DNA of 64,000 nucleotides from the NCBI RefSeq assembly GCF_000247815.1, contig NC_021678.1, positions 3,369,425 to 3,433,424 of the forward strand. Direction: 5' to 3'. How positions within the stretch are numbered: position 1 is the first letter of the stretch; each line of letters opens with the position of its first letter. Position numbers and translations under genes: made by a program. Positions 1 to 13,500 of the stretch are shown piece by piece. The notes beneath the pieces are model-generated. The model worked only from the letters and a program-made list of their open reading frames with translations. It had not been told where the DNA came from and did no database searches. This DNA is from Ficedula albicollis. Taxonomy: Eukaryota; Chordata; Aves; Passeriformes; Muscicapidae.

Positions 1-250
1 GGCCCAAAAGTCTCTCTCCATCTCTCCTGTAGCTCATTCAGGTCCTGGAAGGCCACAATGAGATCACTCCAAAGCTTTTCCTCTCCAGGCTGAACAATCC
101 CAGCTGTCCCAGCCTTTCCTCCCAGCAGAGCTGCTCCATCCCTCTGATCATCCTGGTGCATCCTCTGGACTCTCTCCAGCAGCTCCAGGTCCCTCCTGTG
201 CTGGGGCAGCTCTGCAGGTGGGGTCTCACCTGAGCACAGGGACAGAGAGG
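1..250 (-). mobile_element. CR1 LINE fragment, antisense
   Basis: The plus strand reads as the reverse complement of the 3' part of an avian CR1 element (blocks on losing members of the Cys/Gln-poor 3' region such as 'ctctccaggctgaac' and 'ctgctccatccctctgatc'). The same blocks recur at 23196-23340 in the window. It runs off the left edge and lacks the CR1 tail, so it is a fragment of a dead copy. Confidence 0.85.
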
Positions 251-3200
251 CAAACCCTGCCTTTGGGTTAGGAAAACACCAGGAGAGCCGTGTAGAACAG
301 AAATTCCTTAAGGAAAATAAATAAAGCTACACAAATTCACTGTCCTTAGCTCAAAAAACCCCTGTAGCCACAATCAGGAGCAGATGGGGAATATTTGCTG
401 TGTTTCTATGCTCAAGGCATCACGTCCCACCAAAAGCCAGAGGGCACCAGGCTGAAGGGCCTTGAGCCTGACCCCACCTGGATCCTCTTTCCAGAGTGGT
501 TCCCCAGATCACCTGGGCCCCTTCTGTTTCTCTAGGAGGTTCAGGATCTGATATCACAGCTAGGGAAGCATTTGAGAGCTACAGGTCACTAATGTGGACA
601 AGCCTGCAGAACTTTTCTGACCCCTAAATAAACAATATAAAAAATCCATCTCACTCCCTCCATACTATTCCTTCCACAATAATCCCTTCCCTGAAGACAA
701 GGAGATTTGTTTCTGTTAACACAGAGCACAGGTGTGCTCTAACCTTTCAGCAGAATGTCAGAAAAACAATGGTCCCTTTAAACATTAAGGAATTATTAAA
801 TAAAATAAATAAATTACTCCAGCACCATAAACCCCACGTGCTGTTAGCCTGAACCTCCTCAGACCTGACCTTCAAACCAGGCCAGTCAGGCCAGGAGAAA
901 ATCTATAATTTAAAGCCCAGGAAAGCAAGAATTTAACACTTTAAAGATAAGCCATTATTCCTGCCTCAGCAGCACCTGATAACACTACCTTTCTTTTGAA
1001 GTTAGACAACAACTCTTTAATGTATTATAGACACAAAAAACAGGGAGAGGGGGAGATGGATGGTAATTACATACTTCCCCAAAGGTTCTATGGGGTGTCT
1101 TAATTTGAGAGGCATTTCACTCCTTTACCTGGGACTGCACAGTTTGGGGAGCTTTTTCCCTGTTTTAAACAAAACAGTCTCTACTGTTTTCAATTTCCAG
1201 ATGTCTTACAGACTAATATATCTTCATAAAAAAATGCAGAAACAGCCCTTAATTGAAGATGATGCCATCCCAGCCACCACACCCTTTTTGCATCTGCTAA
1301 AACCTTGTCAGGAAATTGTTCCTGCTTTTTACACCAGGGTTCTTGGAAACAAGAGTAAATATTTAGTCCCCTCAAAATACGAGCATGAAAACCTAATTAA
1401 GGCATTTTCTAATAACCACCAAGAAATCTGATGACTTAAAATAATCAGAGACACCAACACATGTAACAGCAGCTTTCCAACTGTATTTTGAAAGAAAACA
1501 CAACCATTATTCCAAAGATCATGTCATTATTGCTGGTCAGAAAACAGACAAGAAGTGTGCAGTTTTATTTCACAGCACTAAAAATCCACAAGTTCTCCAA
1601 ATTCATCCAGTTAGTACCAGCTCATTTCAAACCTGCATTTGACAGCTCCACACTAACCAGAACAACAGCAGCTCTTACTAGACAGAAAAGAATTCACTTG
1701 TCAGAAAGATTAAACATTTAACAAATTAAAATGCACATCACACGTATTGAAGGCCAGCATACAAGAACACTGTTGGTATTTCTATCAGTGAAAGCTTCCA
1801 GTTTCAGAAAGGTTGCAGAGAGAGTCCTTGACAGATGTCTGAGATGAGGCTTCCAGAGGCACAGGAAAGAGGAGAAAGCATTATTTGTCTTGCAGGACTT
1901 TTGCAGGATGTGGGAATGCACACTGGTAGGAGATGTGGCAGCCTGATCAAACACTGCATACTGAGCTAGTGCCCAACTCTGGAGAAGTATTTTGATCCAT
2001 TTCAGGTTTTTTTAAGTATCTAAACAAATGTCTTTGTTTATTAGACAAAAGGAACAGAGTGAAGTCACCTTCCCAGTGCTAAGAAGAACCAGAATAAGTG
2101 CCTGGAGTATTTACATGTCCCAACACCTCTGTAGTGCCACAGTGGTGCAAAATTTCCACACTGAGCTTCTAATTCTGCCAGAGGAGTGAGTCAGAGCATC
2201 CTCAAAACACAGAGCACCAACAGCACATTTTCCTCTCCACTTACGTGCCAACAGCCACTGCAGAGAGAACTGCTACACTGGGAGTATGAGGGACCTGGGC
2301 TCCAAGGTGGAACAGGAAACAGCTTCTGAGGCATCACCCACAGAATTTAAACACACAACCTGCTAATGCACAAAGGGTACTCCACAATAGGAGTTTTTTG
2401 GTTCCTGCACCTCATCTGGCACACAACCAAAAAAGCAGTCAAGGGCAATGGATTCCTCCCTTCATAAGGAAGAAGGATGTATCTTTTAACAAATGTGATG
2501 TCAAAAAATCAGTCTTGCTGAACTGACAACAGAATCCTCCATTCATCTCCCATAGTTAGGCTTTCATACCTTTTGTTCATGAATCATCACTGACTCGGAG
2601 AGAAAAAATATTTGTTCAAAGGTGGATTTTCTCACTCCTGTATCTGCTCTTTCCAAACTTAACCGCCTTTAAACAAAGGCTCATTTCTTTGTAGCCTGAC
2701 TCAAATGTTGCAACGAAGTTCCTAACTGGGATCTGTCACAACCACTTCCATCACTTGACTTAGTCTCAAGGTAGGATCATGTGAAAAAGGAGACATGCAA
2801 AGGTGATTGAGCAGTAGTCATATGCAGGGGCTGACAATTATCCTGACCTATATTCCTCTGTTGCAGCACTGAACTCCTCCCTAGCCATTTCCCCAGCTTC
2901 AAAAAGAGCTGTGGATTTAACACAGGCACGTGCTGAAATATTTGAATCAGTATCTTCAGTGAGCTCTTGGTCTCTGCAGCAAGTGGTGCACTAATCAGGC
3001 AGGGCCCTTCAACCACAGGTAGGGAAATGTCCTTAACTCAGAGAGCAAAAGCAAAAACCAGGTGTGCAATTGCTCCTTAACTCACAGGTATGTAAACATG
3101 AAGTGGTTTTATACAAGGTATATTACGAAAAAAGTGACAAAAGGCTGAGTCCTCAAGAAAAAAATGGAGAAAAAAAAGCACTAAGTGTAACTTCTCAACT

Positions 3201-3500
3201 TGAGAGTTTGGCTTTCTTTTTTCTGTTTTTGTAGCAGTTAAGTCCCCAGTTCTGGGGGTGAACCTACAGAAAGGACTTATCAGGTGCACTATAGACATTT
3301 ATACCCTCAACTGCTGCAGGCTGTGCTGTGGTAATCATTTACTCCCAGTCTTCACCCCCTGCCCAGGAAAAACAGCAAAATAAACCCCACTTTGCAGGGT
3401 GAGCTCTGAGTGCTTGTTAGATGATGAGAGTGCACACTTCAAGAGCTACCAGCAACATAAATCCATACCCTCATTTGCTTTGGGGCAACCTGGTCAAACA
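251..3500. other. Non-coding stretch downstream of MINPP1, no gene seen
   Basis: This AT-rich unique sequence has only short open frames, none with recognisable protein similarity. Minus-strand AATAAA hexamers at 2037-2042 and 1564-1569 could be distal poly(A) signals if the MINPP1 3' UTR is long. In mammals PAPSS2 lies on this side of MINPP1, but no PAPSS2 exon is visible here. Confidence 0.5.
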
Positions 3501-3529
3501 GCCATTCCCTTGCAGGTGATGAACTAATC

Positions 3530-3535
3530 TTTATT
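3530..3535 (-). promoter_or_regulatory. Candidate poly(A) signal for MINPP1
   Basis: The plus strand reads tttatt, which is AATAAA on the minus strand, about 1.2 kb past the MINPP1 stop codon. It is the closest canonical hexamer I found downstream of the stop. Use of this site is inferred; transcript data are needed to choose between it and the hexamers near 2.0 and 1.6 kb. Confidence 0.3.
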
Positions 3536-4739
3536 TAACTTAATTCAGAGATTTCTCATCAGTTACCTTCAGTTTTCCTTTTACTGTCACACTGCAGAGC
3601 TCTAAAATACTTCCCAGCTTTCAGGCACAAGAAATCTACTTAAAGTGCTTTAAAATATCACCAGTCCTTCTATGCCATTCATCTCTTTAAAACCAGCTGC
3701 ATTTCAAAAGCAAGGTGGCACATCAAATGTACAAGGCTTACACTCAGAGGCACCTTGTTTCATGCCTTAAAGTTAGCAGAAGTCAAGTCTCAGCCCAATC
3801 TTTATACAGTTCAAAAACCTGGACTTAGAGTTAGCAACAATTCCATTTCAAGCAGGAGGCTGGAGACATCAGAGGTGTTTTCAAGGCAGAGCTGGTAGGA
3901 AAACTGTCAGCACCTGGCCAGGACCAAGAGATTCAGAGCCATGGCACAGCCTAACATGAATGCCCTGGCCCAAATAACACCAGAAATGAATGGTGTTTGT
4001 GAAAGGACACTCCAGAGTATTATTCTCTAAATACTGCATGTCCCAGAGCACCTTCAGAGAAGAGTGGTTATGTTACACTCCCTCACTTTTTTTCCCCTAC
4101 TTCTTTTTAAAGATTATTTACTTGCCCTGGAGACTATCTTGCTATGCAGGATGGGTCAATGATGACCTCAAGACTTTTAATTCCTTGCCCCTTTTCAAGC
4201 AGGTGATGTATGCAGGAACTCCTCCTGCTTTAAAATGCCCAAAATAGAAATGGTGCTGTCCAGGCAGAAGTTGTGCCGCTCTGGAGAACTACGTACCCTC
4301 TCCCTTCTAGAAGCTTGGGAAAAGGATCAAAAAAAGGCTTGAAATATTTCATGCGTGGCACAGGAAAAGCAGCAGCTAGAAACACAGGCAGCACAAAGCA
4401 ACATGGAATCAGTTCAACCACCTTCAGATCCAATGAAGTAGAAGCTGCCCCAGCTGTTAAATCCATCTATGGCCCATTCATAACAGCAGTGACCAATGAA
4501 ATCAGCTTATGTGCACACAAACACAGGTATGCCTTTCATCACACATTTGTTACAACTTCCCCATGACAGCAGCTGTTTTTGCAGTTCTGCTTATGCAACA
4601 GAGAACCAATGCACTGAGCTGAGACAAACCCCCAAATCTGCAAGGTTAGAAAGTCAACACAGCAGCAGCAAATTCTCCAAAGTGCTTGTTCCCAAGGCCT
4701 GTGGAACCAAACCCAGACCAGTTTGACCGTTTCATTCCC
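3536..4739 (-). other. Putative MINPP1 3' UTR
   Basis: This sequence follows the MINPP1 stop on the minus strand and runs to the first canonical AATAAA hexamer. It has no recognised coding content or interspersed repeat. Short open frames at 3990-4247 and 4273-4566 on the plus strand show no recognisable family and are treated as chance. The UTR extent is an inference. Confidence 0.35.
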
Positions 4740-5139
4740 TCACAGCTCATCGACAGCAGTGACGTTGACTTTGGGCAGCTCGCACTCCTCTTTGAAGTGG
4801 CAGTTCTCCAGGATGTCCTTGTAGTAGTCCCTGAGGTCCGTGTAGGTGGAGGTGGTCTGGTTGGAGTGGTGGAAGGACAGCAGCTTCTCGTTGAGCAGCA
4901 GCTGCACCTGGTACTCCTCCTGGGAGGCGTTGACGTGGTCGCAGTGGTAGAGCACGAACACCAGGTTGGCCGCGTAAGGCACGATGCGGCCGCTGCGGAA
5001 CTTCCGCTGCGCCTGCCGGGCGTAGTTGGTGGCCAGGAGAGGCTCGTCGTCTTTGAAGTAACCCATCAGGGCAAGCAGGGGCTGAAGGGTCTCTGCGTGC
5101 CCAACTTGGACAATCAAAGGTGAAGAAATGGGTTTGGAG
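4740..5139 (-). CDS. MINPP1: MINPP1 exon 5 (terminal coding exon)
   Basis: Last exon of multiple inositol polyphosphate phosphatase 1, an ER-lumenal histidine-acid-phosphatase family enzyme that removes phosphates from InsP6 and InsP5 and also acts as a 2,3-bisphosphoglycerate 3-phosphatase. The acceptor is a strong pyrimidine tract ending in AG at 5140-5141. The first base completes a Ser codon split after exon 4. Early in the exon is [12 protein letters not shown], containing the HAE motif that supplies the proton-donor region of this family. It continues through [16 protein letters not shown] and LVFVLYHCD, all characteristic of MINPP1. The protein ends in VDEL followed by TGA (4742-4740), a KDEL-type retention signal (SDEL in the human protein). 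Sequons NAS, NQT and NVT fit a lumenal protein. No frame breaks are seen. Identification rests on recognised similarity to vertebrate MINPP1. Confidence 0.96.
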
Positions 5140-5342
5140 CTACAAGAGAAAAGAAGTGGAAGGGGTGAGCAAGTGGCTGTGCTTTAAAACAGAACACCAA
5201 CACATTGCACAGCTGCCAGCGACCATGGCTGAAGGACACCTTGAACCCCTGTTACTCCTGAGAAAAAAATCTGTCTGGGAATTCCAGTCTGTTACAGACA
5301 TTTTAAATGCACCTTCCTAAACTTTGTCTGAGTATTTATCCG

Positions 5343-5665
5343 AGGCCAGTGCAGTGAGGTTCAGCAGGGCCCAGTGCCGGGTGCTGCCCTGGGGTCACCC
5401 CAAGCCCTGCAGCTCCAGCCTGGGGCAGAGGGGCTGGAAAGGCCCTGGGGCTGCTGTGCCAGGGCTGGACAGGAGCCCAGGGGAGCCCAGGGGGCACGAG
5501 GCCAATGGCCCCTGGGCTGTGCCAGCCGTGGGGTGGCCACAGAGCCAGGGCAGGGCCCGTCCCCTGGGCTGGCCCTGCTGAGGGACCTCGAGGGCTGTGT
5601 CCAGTTCTGTCCCTCCTGGCCAGAGAGCCCTGGAGGGGCTGGAGCGTGTCCAGAAAAGGGGCTCA
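5343..5665 (+). mobile_element. CR1 LINE fragment, sense
   Basis: GC-rich internal CR1 segment in the sense orientation, from the 3' end of the reverse-transcriptase region (cagccctgggg, ggccagagagccctgg, ggagcgtgtccag blocks). The same segment appears in antisense at 28290-28620. Both ends are truncated and no tail is present. Frames over it are relics of a dead ORF2. Confidence 0.8.
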
Positions 5666-5802
5666 TACACAATATCAAGCCCTTCACTGGATGTAAGAGT
5701 CTCCCTCAAAGCATCAGTAGCATTTACCAAATTTAGTCTGAAGACAGAGATGCAGTGATGCAGGACAACAGTCATCCACCCCAGTTTAGCAGCCTAAATG
5801 AT

Positions 5803-5942
5803 CAGCAGGAATACTGCTATTACCAATTCCTGAGGACAGCAAGCAGTCCAGGAGATGATGCTCCCTCAGGACCAGCAGGAATACTGCTATTACCAGTTCC
5901 TGAGGACACCAAGCAGTCCAGGAGATGATGCTCCCTCAGGAA
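5803..5942. repeat. Two-copy 70-bp tandem duplication in MINPP1 intron 4
   Basis: A block starting cagcaggaatactgct at 5803 repeats at 5873 with only a few substitutions (for example aattcc/agttcc and gacagc/gacacc). The period is 70 bp with two copies. Confidence 0.9.
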
Positions 5943-7200
5943 CAGGGCAGCAAATCAAGCCACTGACTTCTACTATGACTGAGGACAGTTTATGTAACAA
6001 AAGGTTATACACTGCTCAGCCAAAGGGGAGATAAGAGCTGGCTTGCTGTGCCAGCAAGCACCAGACAAGAGGAAAATCTGACCCTTGCTCCAGACAAGAA
6101 TGGTGGCTTTTGGGGACCATTTCCAAGTGGCCCAAGTCACATGATCTAGCTCAGGTAAATAAAGGTTTAGCTTTCAGGAGACACATCTTGATTGGTCTGA
6201 AAAGGAGGTGTTTCCTCTGCTCCAACCTAAAGCAGTGGAAAGATAGTTAACTGGGAGATTTGCCTGTAGACTGGAACTTTGATCAGCTCAGCAGGAATTC
6301 AGTGCTGGACCAGGATGGGCCCTACCAGCTCAGTGCAGCCATGGTGTCTGTGCAGTCTGACACAGACCTTGCACCATGGTGAGCCTGAGCCCTTCTGAAT
6401 TCCGCTCCTCAGACTCTCTTCCCTTCGACAAAACATTCCTTCAAAAATATATCCAAGCCCTGACTCTGTCTTCTGTTCAAAAGAAGCAGCCTTCAAACCA
6501 CATAAGGGTTCTCTGTGAAAGACATTGTATTTTTTCCCACCTATGCCTTTGTAACACCAAGATCTTTACATTCACACTTTTCCAGCTCCTCCAAAATCAG
6601 TGTTCCTGCCCACACTCTCCCCTTGTTGTTTATGACCCCTTCACTCATTTTAAAATTGTAAAGCTTTTGGATCCTTGAATCCCTCTCTCTTCCCTCTCCT
6701 GTCCACTTGAACAATTCCTGTCCACACACACCTGCAGGGAAGTATCTTTAGGTTTTAGGACACATTCACATCCCTCCTGCCACAGCAGGAAGACACAGAT
6801 GTTTTATGGAAGGAAAGAGAAGACCATTCCTTTGATCCTGCAATTTCCAGCTCAGAAATCTCCAGGGCCAGAGGTGGCTTCTAGTTAATGAATCATTCCC
6901 TTGCTAAATTTCTCCTTCAACCCACATGCATTTCTGGCACACACAATGTCCTGGCAAGGAGCTACACAGCTTCACACACTGCTCTTAATTTTTTCTATTT
7001 GTAGATGCCACATCCCATTTAATCCGTTCTACTCACAGCTTTGCAATAGTGTTCTTTCCAAGTTGAGAAATCCTACCACAATTTTCCACGTGAGCTATAT
7101 CCCTTTAGATCAGAATGTCAGGATACACAATACTCAAGAACCGTAAGTTACACAGAAATCCATGCTATACCCATCAGCTCTCTGTTTAATTCCTGACAGC

Positions 7201-7325
7201 CAACATGGAATCATGGAATGGTTTGGATTGGAAGGGACCCTAAAGGTCATCTCATTCAAACTCCCTGTCCCTGTCAGGGACACCTTCCATAGACCAGCCT
7301 GCTCCAAACCCCATTTCCCTGAAGT
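7201..7325 (-). mobile_element. CR1 LINE 3' end, antisense
   Basis: Starts with the inverted CR1 tail (catggaatcatggaatgg), then ttggattggaagggaccc and the cagggacaccttcc block. Only the terminal ~120 bp are recognisable. Confidence 0.85.
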
Positions 7326-10300
7326 TTGAGATCTCAGACAGCTACAACAATCTTATAACTCAGCCTCTGAGGAATAGGTTCTCCCAGCTCTATCCAACAG
7401 GTGATAAGATAATTTTCCCCCATGTGGATTACTTGACAGTTCTGCAGTTTTCCAGCCCAGTCAGTCTCACCAGGTCCTTTCACAATTTTCCTAGCAGAAG
7501 CACTTCATTTTATTTATCTTGAAAAAAACTGCCACGTTTGCAATGCCACTGAACTTGTCACCTCTTTTTCCTAAGCCATTTACAACATTCTGAGCAGGTC
7601 AGGCCTTTCCAGCTCTATCTCTGCTAGAAAGAAAAAAAAAAAAAAAGTCAATCAGCTGTCCCTACCTTCCACTTCTTGTAATTTTAATCAATTTTTTCCC
7701 GGTGTAAGGGCCTTTCCCCTTAACCCCATCTGCTTCATTTCTTTCAATAAGGAAACTTGATCATAAAGATGTTTGGAAATCATGACTCTGGCTACCAGAT
7801 CATCCTATTTTATATTTGCTGATCCCTCCCAAGAGCAATATTTTCCTTTTAAAGAGCTATCCTAACACTTCAGGTATCAGATTCACCAAGGTGCTCAGCA
7901 GTACTAGTCTGGTGCATTATTTCTACAAAACTGGCCTGAAATTCTGATTCTCCCCCTGGAGCTGCTATTTAAATTTTTCCTTTATTTAATTTTTTGTATT
8001 ATCATGTCGACCCAGCTGCATGGTGGTCTTTGTTTTGTTAACTAAGAAGGAAGCAGGGAGTGCAAATATGCTGCTAGAATCTCCAAAACAACCTTACATA
8101 GACATTACTGACTCCACAGGGAATGGATTTCACATCTCACCATTCAAAAAAAGCATCAGAAATGTTAAGATAAAAAAACAGAATTTAACATTCTGGCTAT
8201 CAATGCTGGCTTTAAGCAAAGTTTGGCTTTACTTTCCAGCTGATGCTAAGCAGAAGTGTTGAAACAGAAGTAAATCACAAAAAATTAGAGCAAAAAATAA
8301 ATAATTGTATCAGCAAGACATGTTTGCAAAACAGGAAACAAATTATAGCACAAGCAAGTTTTTAAGAACAAGGGAAGAAGTGGGGAAAAAAGGACTAAAC
8401 AAGATGCTCACTCTCAGTGTAGCCTGAGTTTTTCCTTCACCTGCTTTAGCCTCATGAAATCCTCATGCCAACAGGCCAAACAGCCTTGAGAGGCAAAATG
8501 AACCTCTCCCACTCAGAGCTATCCCACTAGATTAGTTAAATGAGGATTAAAACTGTTTCCTGGTGTGACACAACCCTGAGTTCTCCACAGCCTCTTTAGC
8601 ACAGCATGCCTGGTCTGCCACCAGTGCTGGTGACTTCCCACACTCCAGCACTCCCTGCTCAGATGTGGTTTCCTATCACCCAGCAATGACAATCAAAATG
8701 GCCATCAATGTTAAACAGGTTAATTGTGGGGAAAATGATGACAGATCACCTCTTCAGAGAATGAATACACACAGGCAAAGGTTAGAGCTGCCCCTGCATT
8801 TCTGATAAAGGCAGAACAAGAACAAAACACTGATAAACAGTAGCACAGGCTAATAAAATATTAAATGGCAGGCCAGATGTTTCCATGCTCAATTTCCCTC
8901 ACAAGCTATCAATGACTCAACATCTTGTTGGAAGCATCAAAGTTCTCAATATTGTACTCTGGCAATTACTAATGGCATTTCAATCCACTTGTCCCTCTCT
9001 TTTATTTACTAGTACACAGCTTGGGAAAGCCCACTGAGGAAATCTCATTCCCACCTCTGAAGGGAGATGAAGGGACTGTGCATAAAATCCTGCCATAAGA
9101 TATTAAGAGTTTGTTTGAAAGTGATTGGTTTCATATTAATTTCATGGGACACTTCCAAGTGAGCAGAAGGGGCTCTTAGTAGGCAGAGCAAAAGCAGGTT
9201 TCACTGGAGAGATGTGCCAGCTCCTGCACTGCCCACATTGGGGTTTCATGGTTTGGTTTCTATCTTTTAAGTAAATCTGACCACAGATGAAAATGAAGAA
9301 AGTGCTGAACAACGCAGCAGCACAACCCCAAAAGCTAAGTTTCACCATGGGGGGAAAAAAAAGCATCACAGAGAAGCACAGATGACGGATTTATCATCCA
9401 GGCAAATTCTAGTTATTCTGGATCTCAGCAGATTTGGTTTTAACTGAATCTTCTGCATCCACTCACACATCCTCAAGAGCAGACCATTCCTATTCTTCCC
9501 AAGACTGAGAGTTCATTTTCCATATGGTAAAAGTCAACTTTCTTTTAACCAGAGTTTATTTCCTAAGCACTGATTGGACTCTCAGTTAGAAATAACTCAA
9601 ACCCCAGGAAATAGTGGGATAAGATGAAACATTCTCTGCAGCAAAGCTCATCTGGCCAACCTTCAAACCTCATGTAAAAATCCCTCCAACAACTGCACAG
9701 AAAGGTAAGTTTTAACACCTGTTTAACAAGCAAGCTTAGACTACATTCTGTCCCTTTTCTTTCTAATAAAAAAGCCAGTCAAAGGACTCCAAAACCTGCT
9801 TTCAGCTATAGGATGGATTCTTCATCCTTCTCACTTCCTCTTGTAATTTATTTTTATTTCAGGAAGAAGACAAAAAAAAAAAGAGCTGGACAAACCCTAA
9901 ACATAGTAGGAAGCAGCAGAGATAAGGGAATGGAGTGGTGGCATTCAGAGGGCAGCAGAAAAATATTTAACAGTGTTAAAGCTCAGAGGGTTCTCACCAG
10001 TGGGAAGAAGAATAAAAAAAGTTTTTAAATTATCTGTCAGATAGTATTAAGTCCTCATATGTCAAAACTTCCACCATAAGTAGAAGAAAGCAAATCATCC
10101 CCAGAATCAGCACCAACTCAACAAAATGCCTCCACTAATACCAACAAGAGAAAATTTTTCTTCTGTTGCAACAAGGAACAAGCTCACTCATGACAAAAGC
10201 CAACTTGAAAAGCTGACTGGACTCCACAAAACTCATTAAAAACCCTGATTAAAAGGCTCTTATCTAGTCCTGCAACACTTAATCACTTGGAGCTAATTAG

Positions 10301-10448
10301 GCTAGGCTTCCTTGTGTTTCACTGCAGAGCTGCTGCTCTTTCAAAGGCTCTTTCCTGGCTGATGCCACCTCTCCCATCGTTGCAAACCTCAGAGGTGAAA
10401 TGCATTACTGCAGCAGCACCACAGCAATGCTCAACGTTGATCCATCAT

Positions 10449-10502
10449 GAGCCAAAACTAAACCAAGAGGCTGGTGAGCCAAAACTAAACCAAGAGGCTG
10501 GT
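10449..10502. repeat. 27-bp exact tandem duplication
   Basis: The unit starting gagccaaaactaaacc at 10449 is repeated directly at 10476. It lies in MINPP1 intron 4. Confidence 0.9.
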
Positions 10503-13500
10503 GGCACTTGTCAAACCCTTATTGCCCAAGGTGCACACTGGTCAGACCAGTTCATTTGTCTGTTTCTTGCCTAGATACTGTTTGGGTTTTTCACTCTTGC
10601 ATAAAAAGGTATGACTCTATCAAAGTTGCTCAGACACTCTTACTTTTTCAGGCAATCCTGAGCAAGCGTATATTAACTAATTAATATGAGATTGAGGACA
10701 TGCTGGGGAGTCCAAAAGGCCCAGGAAAAACTTTAAATCTCTGCTTCTGGGCAGACAGATGAACAGCCACATTCCCAGGGGAAAGACCCTGGGCTGCCCA
10801 GCTCTCTGAGAGAAGTCAGCAAACACACATACTTCAGAAATGCAGACATAGGGATGCTGCTGAATGTGCCACAAGCATCTGTGGTGAAACTCTGGCTTCC
10901 CCAAAAGCTCCCTTCAGTCCTGTCAGAAGTCCCATCTTTGAAAGATGAAGTAATCAAAGCCAACCATACTCAGAGCTGCTGACTGAGACATTGACTGTTT
11001 ATTAAAGAAAGTCATCCCAGCAGCAGTGAAGGGGTTTTAATAAAACATTTTGAACCTGAGCAAAGGGGATTTTCAACCTAATTATTTCATTGCTACTGCA
11101 TACACAGAAGCTTTTTGCTCAGTTCCCTCTGTAGAGTTTTGAACCGTGAAGTGGTTTTAGATCATCCATTATATTCCTTTGTACTGAGTCATAGGTTTGG
11201 AAAGAACAATTAAGGCACAGCAGTAAATAACTCCTGAAAGGTCACCAATTGTGTTGGGAAGTGACCTGCAAAGAGGAAGGCAAATTACATGCAACAATAA
11301 AAGCTACCAATAAATTACCAAATTGGTCTCTTTACCGTACAGCTTTGTGGTATATCTCACAAAGATCACCTTCAATTGATCTTGAATCATATTCAAATAA
11401 GTACCTTTTTTTTTTAAAACCTTGGACCCATTTACTTTCTGAGGAAACAATTATCAAATATTTTGCAATGCCTATGTGCAGCTAGGCTAGTATTATCAAT
11501 ACACACTGTAAATATTGACATGGCTGCACAAAGCATCCTCCCAATTTCCAGAGCCTTGTGAGCCATTTGGACAGTACAAGCAATAACAGGTATTTCATAT
11601 TCTTTCAGCACAGGAAATATTAATTCTAAATATTTGAAACTAGAAGGAACAAAATAAAAAGAGAAGTCTAAAACAGCTTTATTGAATAGCTGATATGCTT
11701 TTAAAGTGTGCCACACTGATTTGCAAATCTACCTCTGCCCAAGTGTGCAGCTGCAAAGATTCTGAAAATCAGATGAGCAGCTTCATATTGCATTAAGTAC
11801 CAAAATACCTGAATTTCTCAACACACAGAGTTCCTGTGGGCAAAATATTGCTCATTTTAAACTGCTGGGAAAACCAGCAGTGAAAAGTAATTCTTCACCA
11901 GCTTCTCTGGCTATTTTCTATTCCCAGCAGGCAGACTTGGGAAAATATAATAACACTTTATAATTGTGAAGACTTTATAATTGAGAAGACATAAGACAAC
12001 TGCCCAACTATGCCATTTCACTACAGCAAATCACATGAGTTCCATATGGAACAAGAAAAACTTTCATATATGTCTCTTGTGATACATTTAATTATATTTT
12101 TCAAACTAAGAAAATCTGTATGGAAGAAAGAGTCCTGGCTCCCAACTTATCCCTTTCACAGCTTTTAACACCATCTTGCTGTACAGCAAACCCTGCACAA
12201 AAGAGACTATTGCTAGCTTAAACCCCAGAGTTATATGGGAATTCACATGATGGAAGAGCCTAAAAACATCTGAAACTTTTGCACTGCAAACTGAAAGTGA
12301 GACTAATTAGCAACAGATATTTATTACCACCTTCATCATATTCTGAAGGATAGACTAATCAGCAGGAAGGGTTTTCCACCAAGAAAATAAAAGCAAGCTT
12401 TGATAAGGCAACTAAGTTTGGTCAGCAGATTGCAAGGGCAACAATCACTTGAACAACAGGTTCTCTTTAATTTCCCTGTAACGGGAAACGAAACAGAACA
12501 AAGCTATTGAACATAAATGCATAAAGTATGCTACAGAAAAACAGCTTTGCCAACACTGCTCTCCACTGCCAAGTCTGGAGCAGAACAGATAATCCAGATC
12601 CCTCAGCTTCTTCCCAGAACAGAAATGCTTCTCCTTTTCCTTCTGGATAGCCCAATCTAAGCTTTCCAAAAAGATTCTGGAGTACAGATAATGCCCTAGA
12701 AGTAAATTTCTAGAGCAATCAGCCAGTTACAAATCAATGTTAAACACCGTTAAATTGAAACAACATTCCACTGAAAGACATTTCATCACCACCAAAGTTC
12801 ACTTTCTGAAAATGCTGCAAAAATATTTAACCTGTTGCCTTGAAGTTGACCATCACCACAAAAAGAAATAAGAGACTGGCATATCTTTTTATTTGTATGT
12901 GTACTTTCTTGCTTCCATTCTACTCCCACACTGTCACAGGGTGTCCCTTTCCATAGATGAAAAAGATAAATTTCTCTGTAGATGAAATAGGATTGGCTGC
13001 ATCTCTGCTCCCTGAATACCAAGGGAGACAAGCTGGCCCTGGGAGATTCCCACATCCTCTCCAGGGTTACCCAACTCAGTTTATTCCCAGATCTCCAGTG
13101 CTTTACGACTGCCACCTTCTGTTGTGGAAGGGAATAACACATTCCTGTTAGCTCCTGGCTACCTCGGCTTCCTGGTTCCTGTTTAGGATGAGGCTCATCC
13201 TGAAGACTACTCACCCAGCCCAGAATTTCGCAAGATTTAGGGTTCTGATCCTCTACACTCACTGCCTGCTTCCCTCTGTGATGACAACACAAGAGCCACA
13301 GGTGCTGCAACTGAACTTCCACAGCCAATGCTGAAAGGACACAAAGTCACCATGGTGCTTGGAGCTCTGCCTCACACACCTGCTCTTCCCAGTTCCCAGT
13401 TTAGCAACTACTGATCCAGCTCCAAATAAATCAGAAACCTCCATCTGTACCTCTCTCTTCCAGCTACAGCTTTGAGGTTTTTAAAAAATTGTTGTTATTA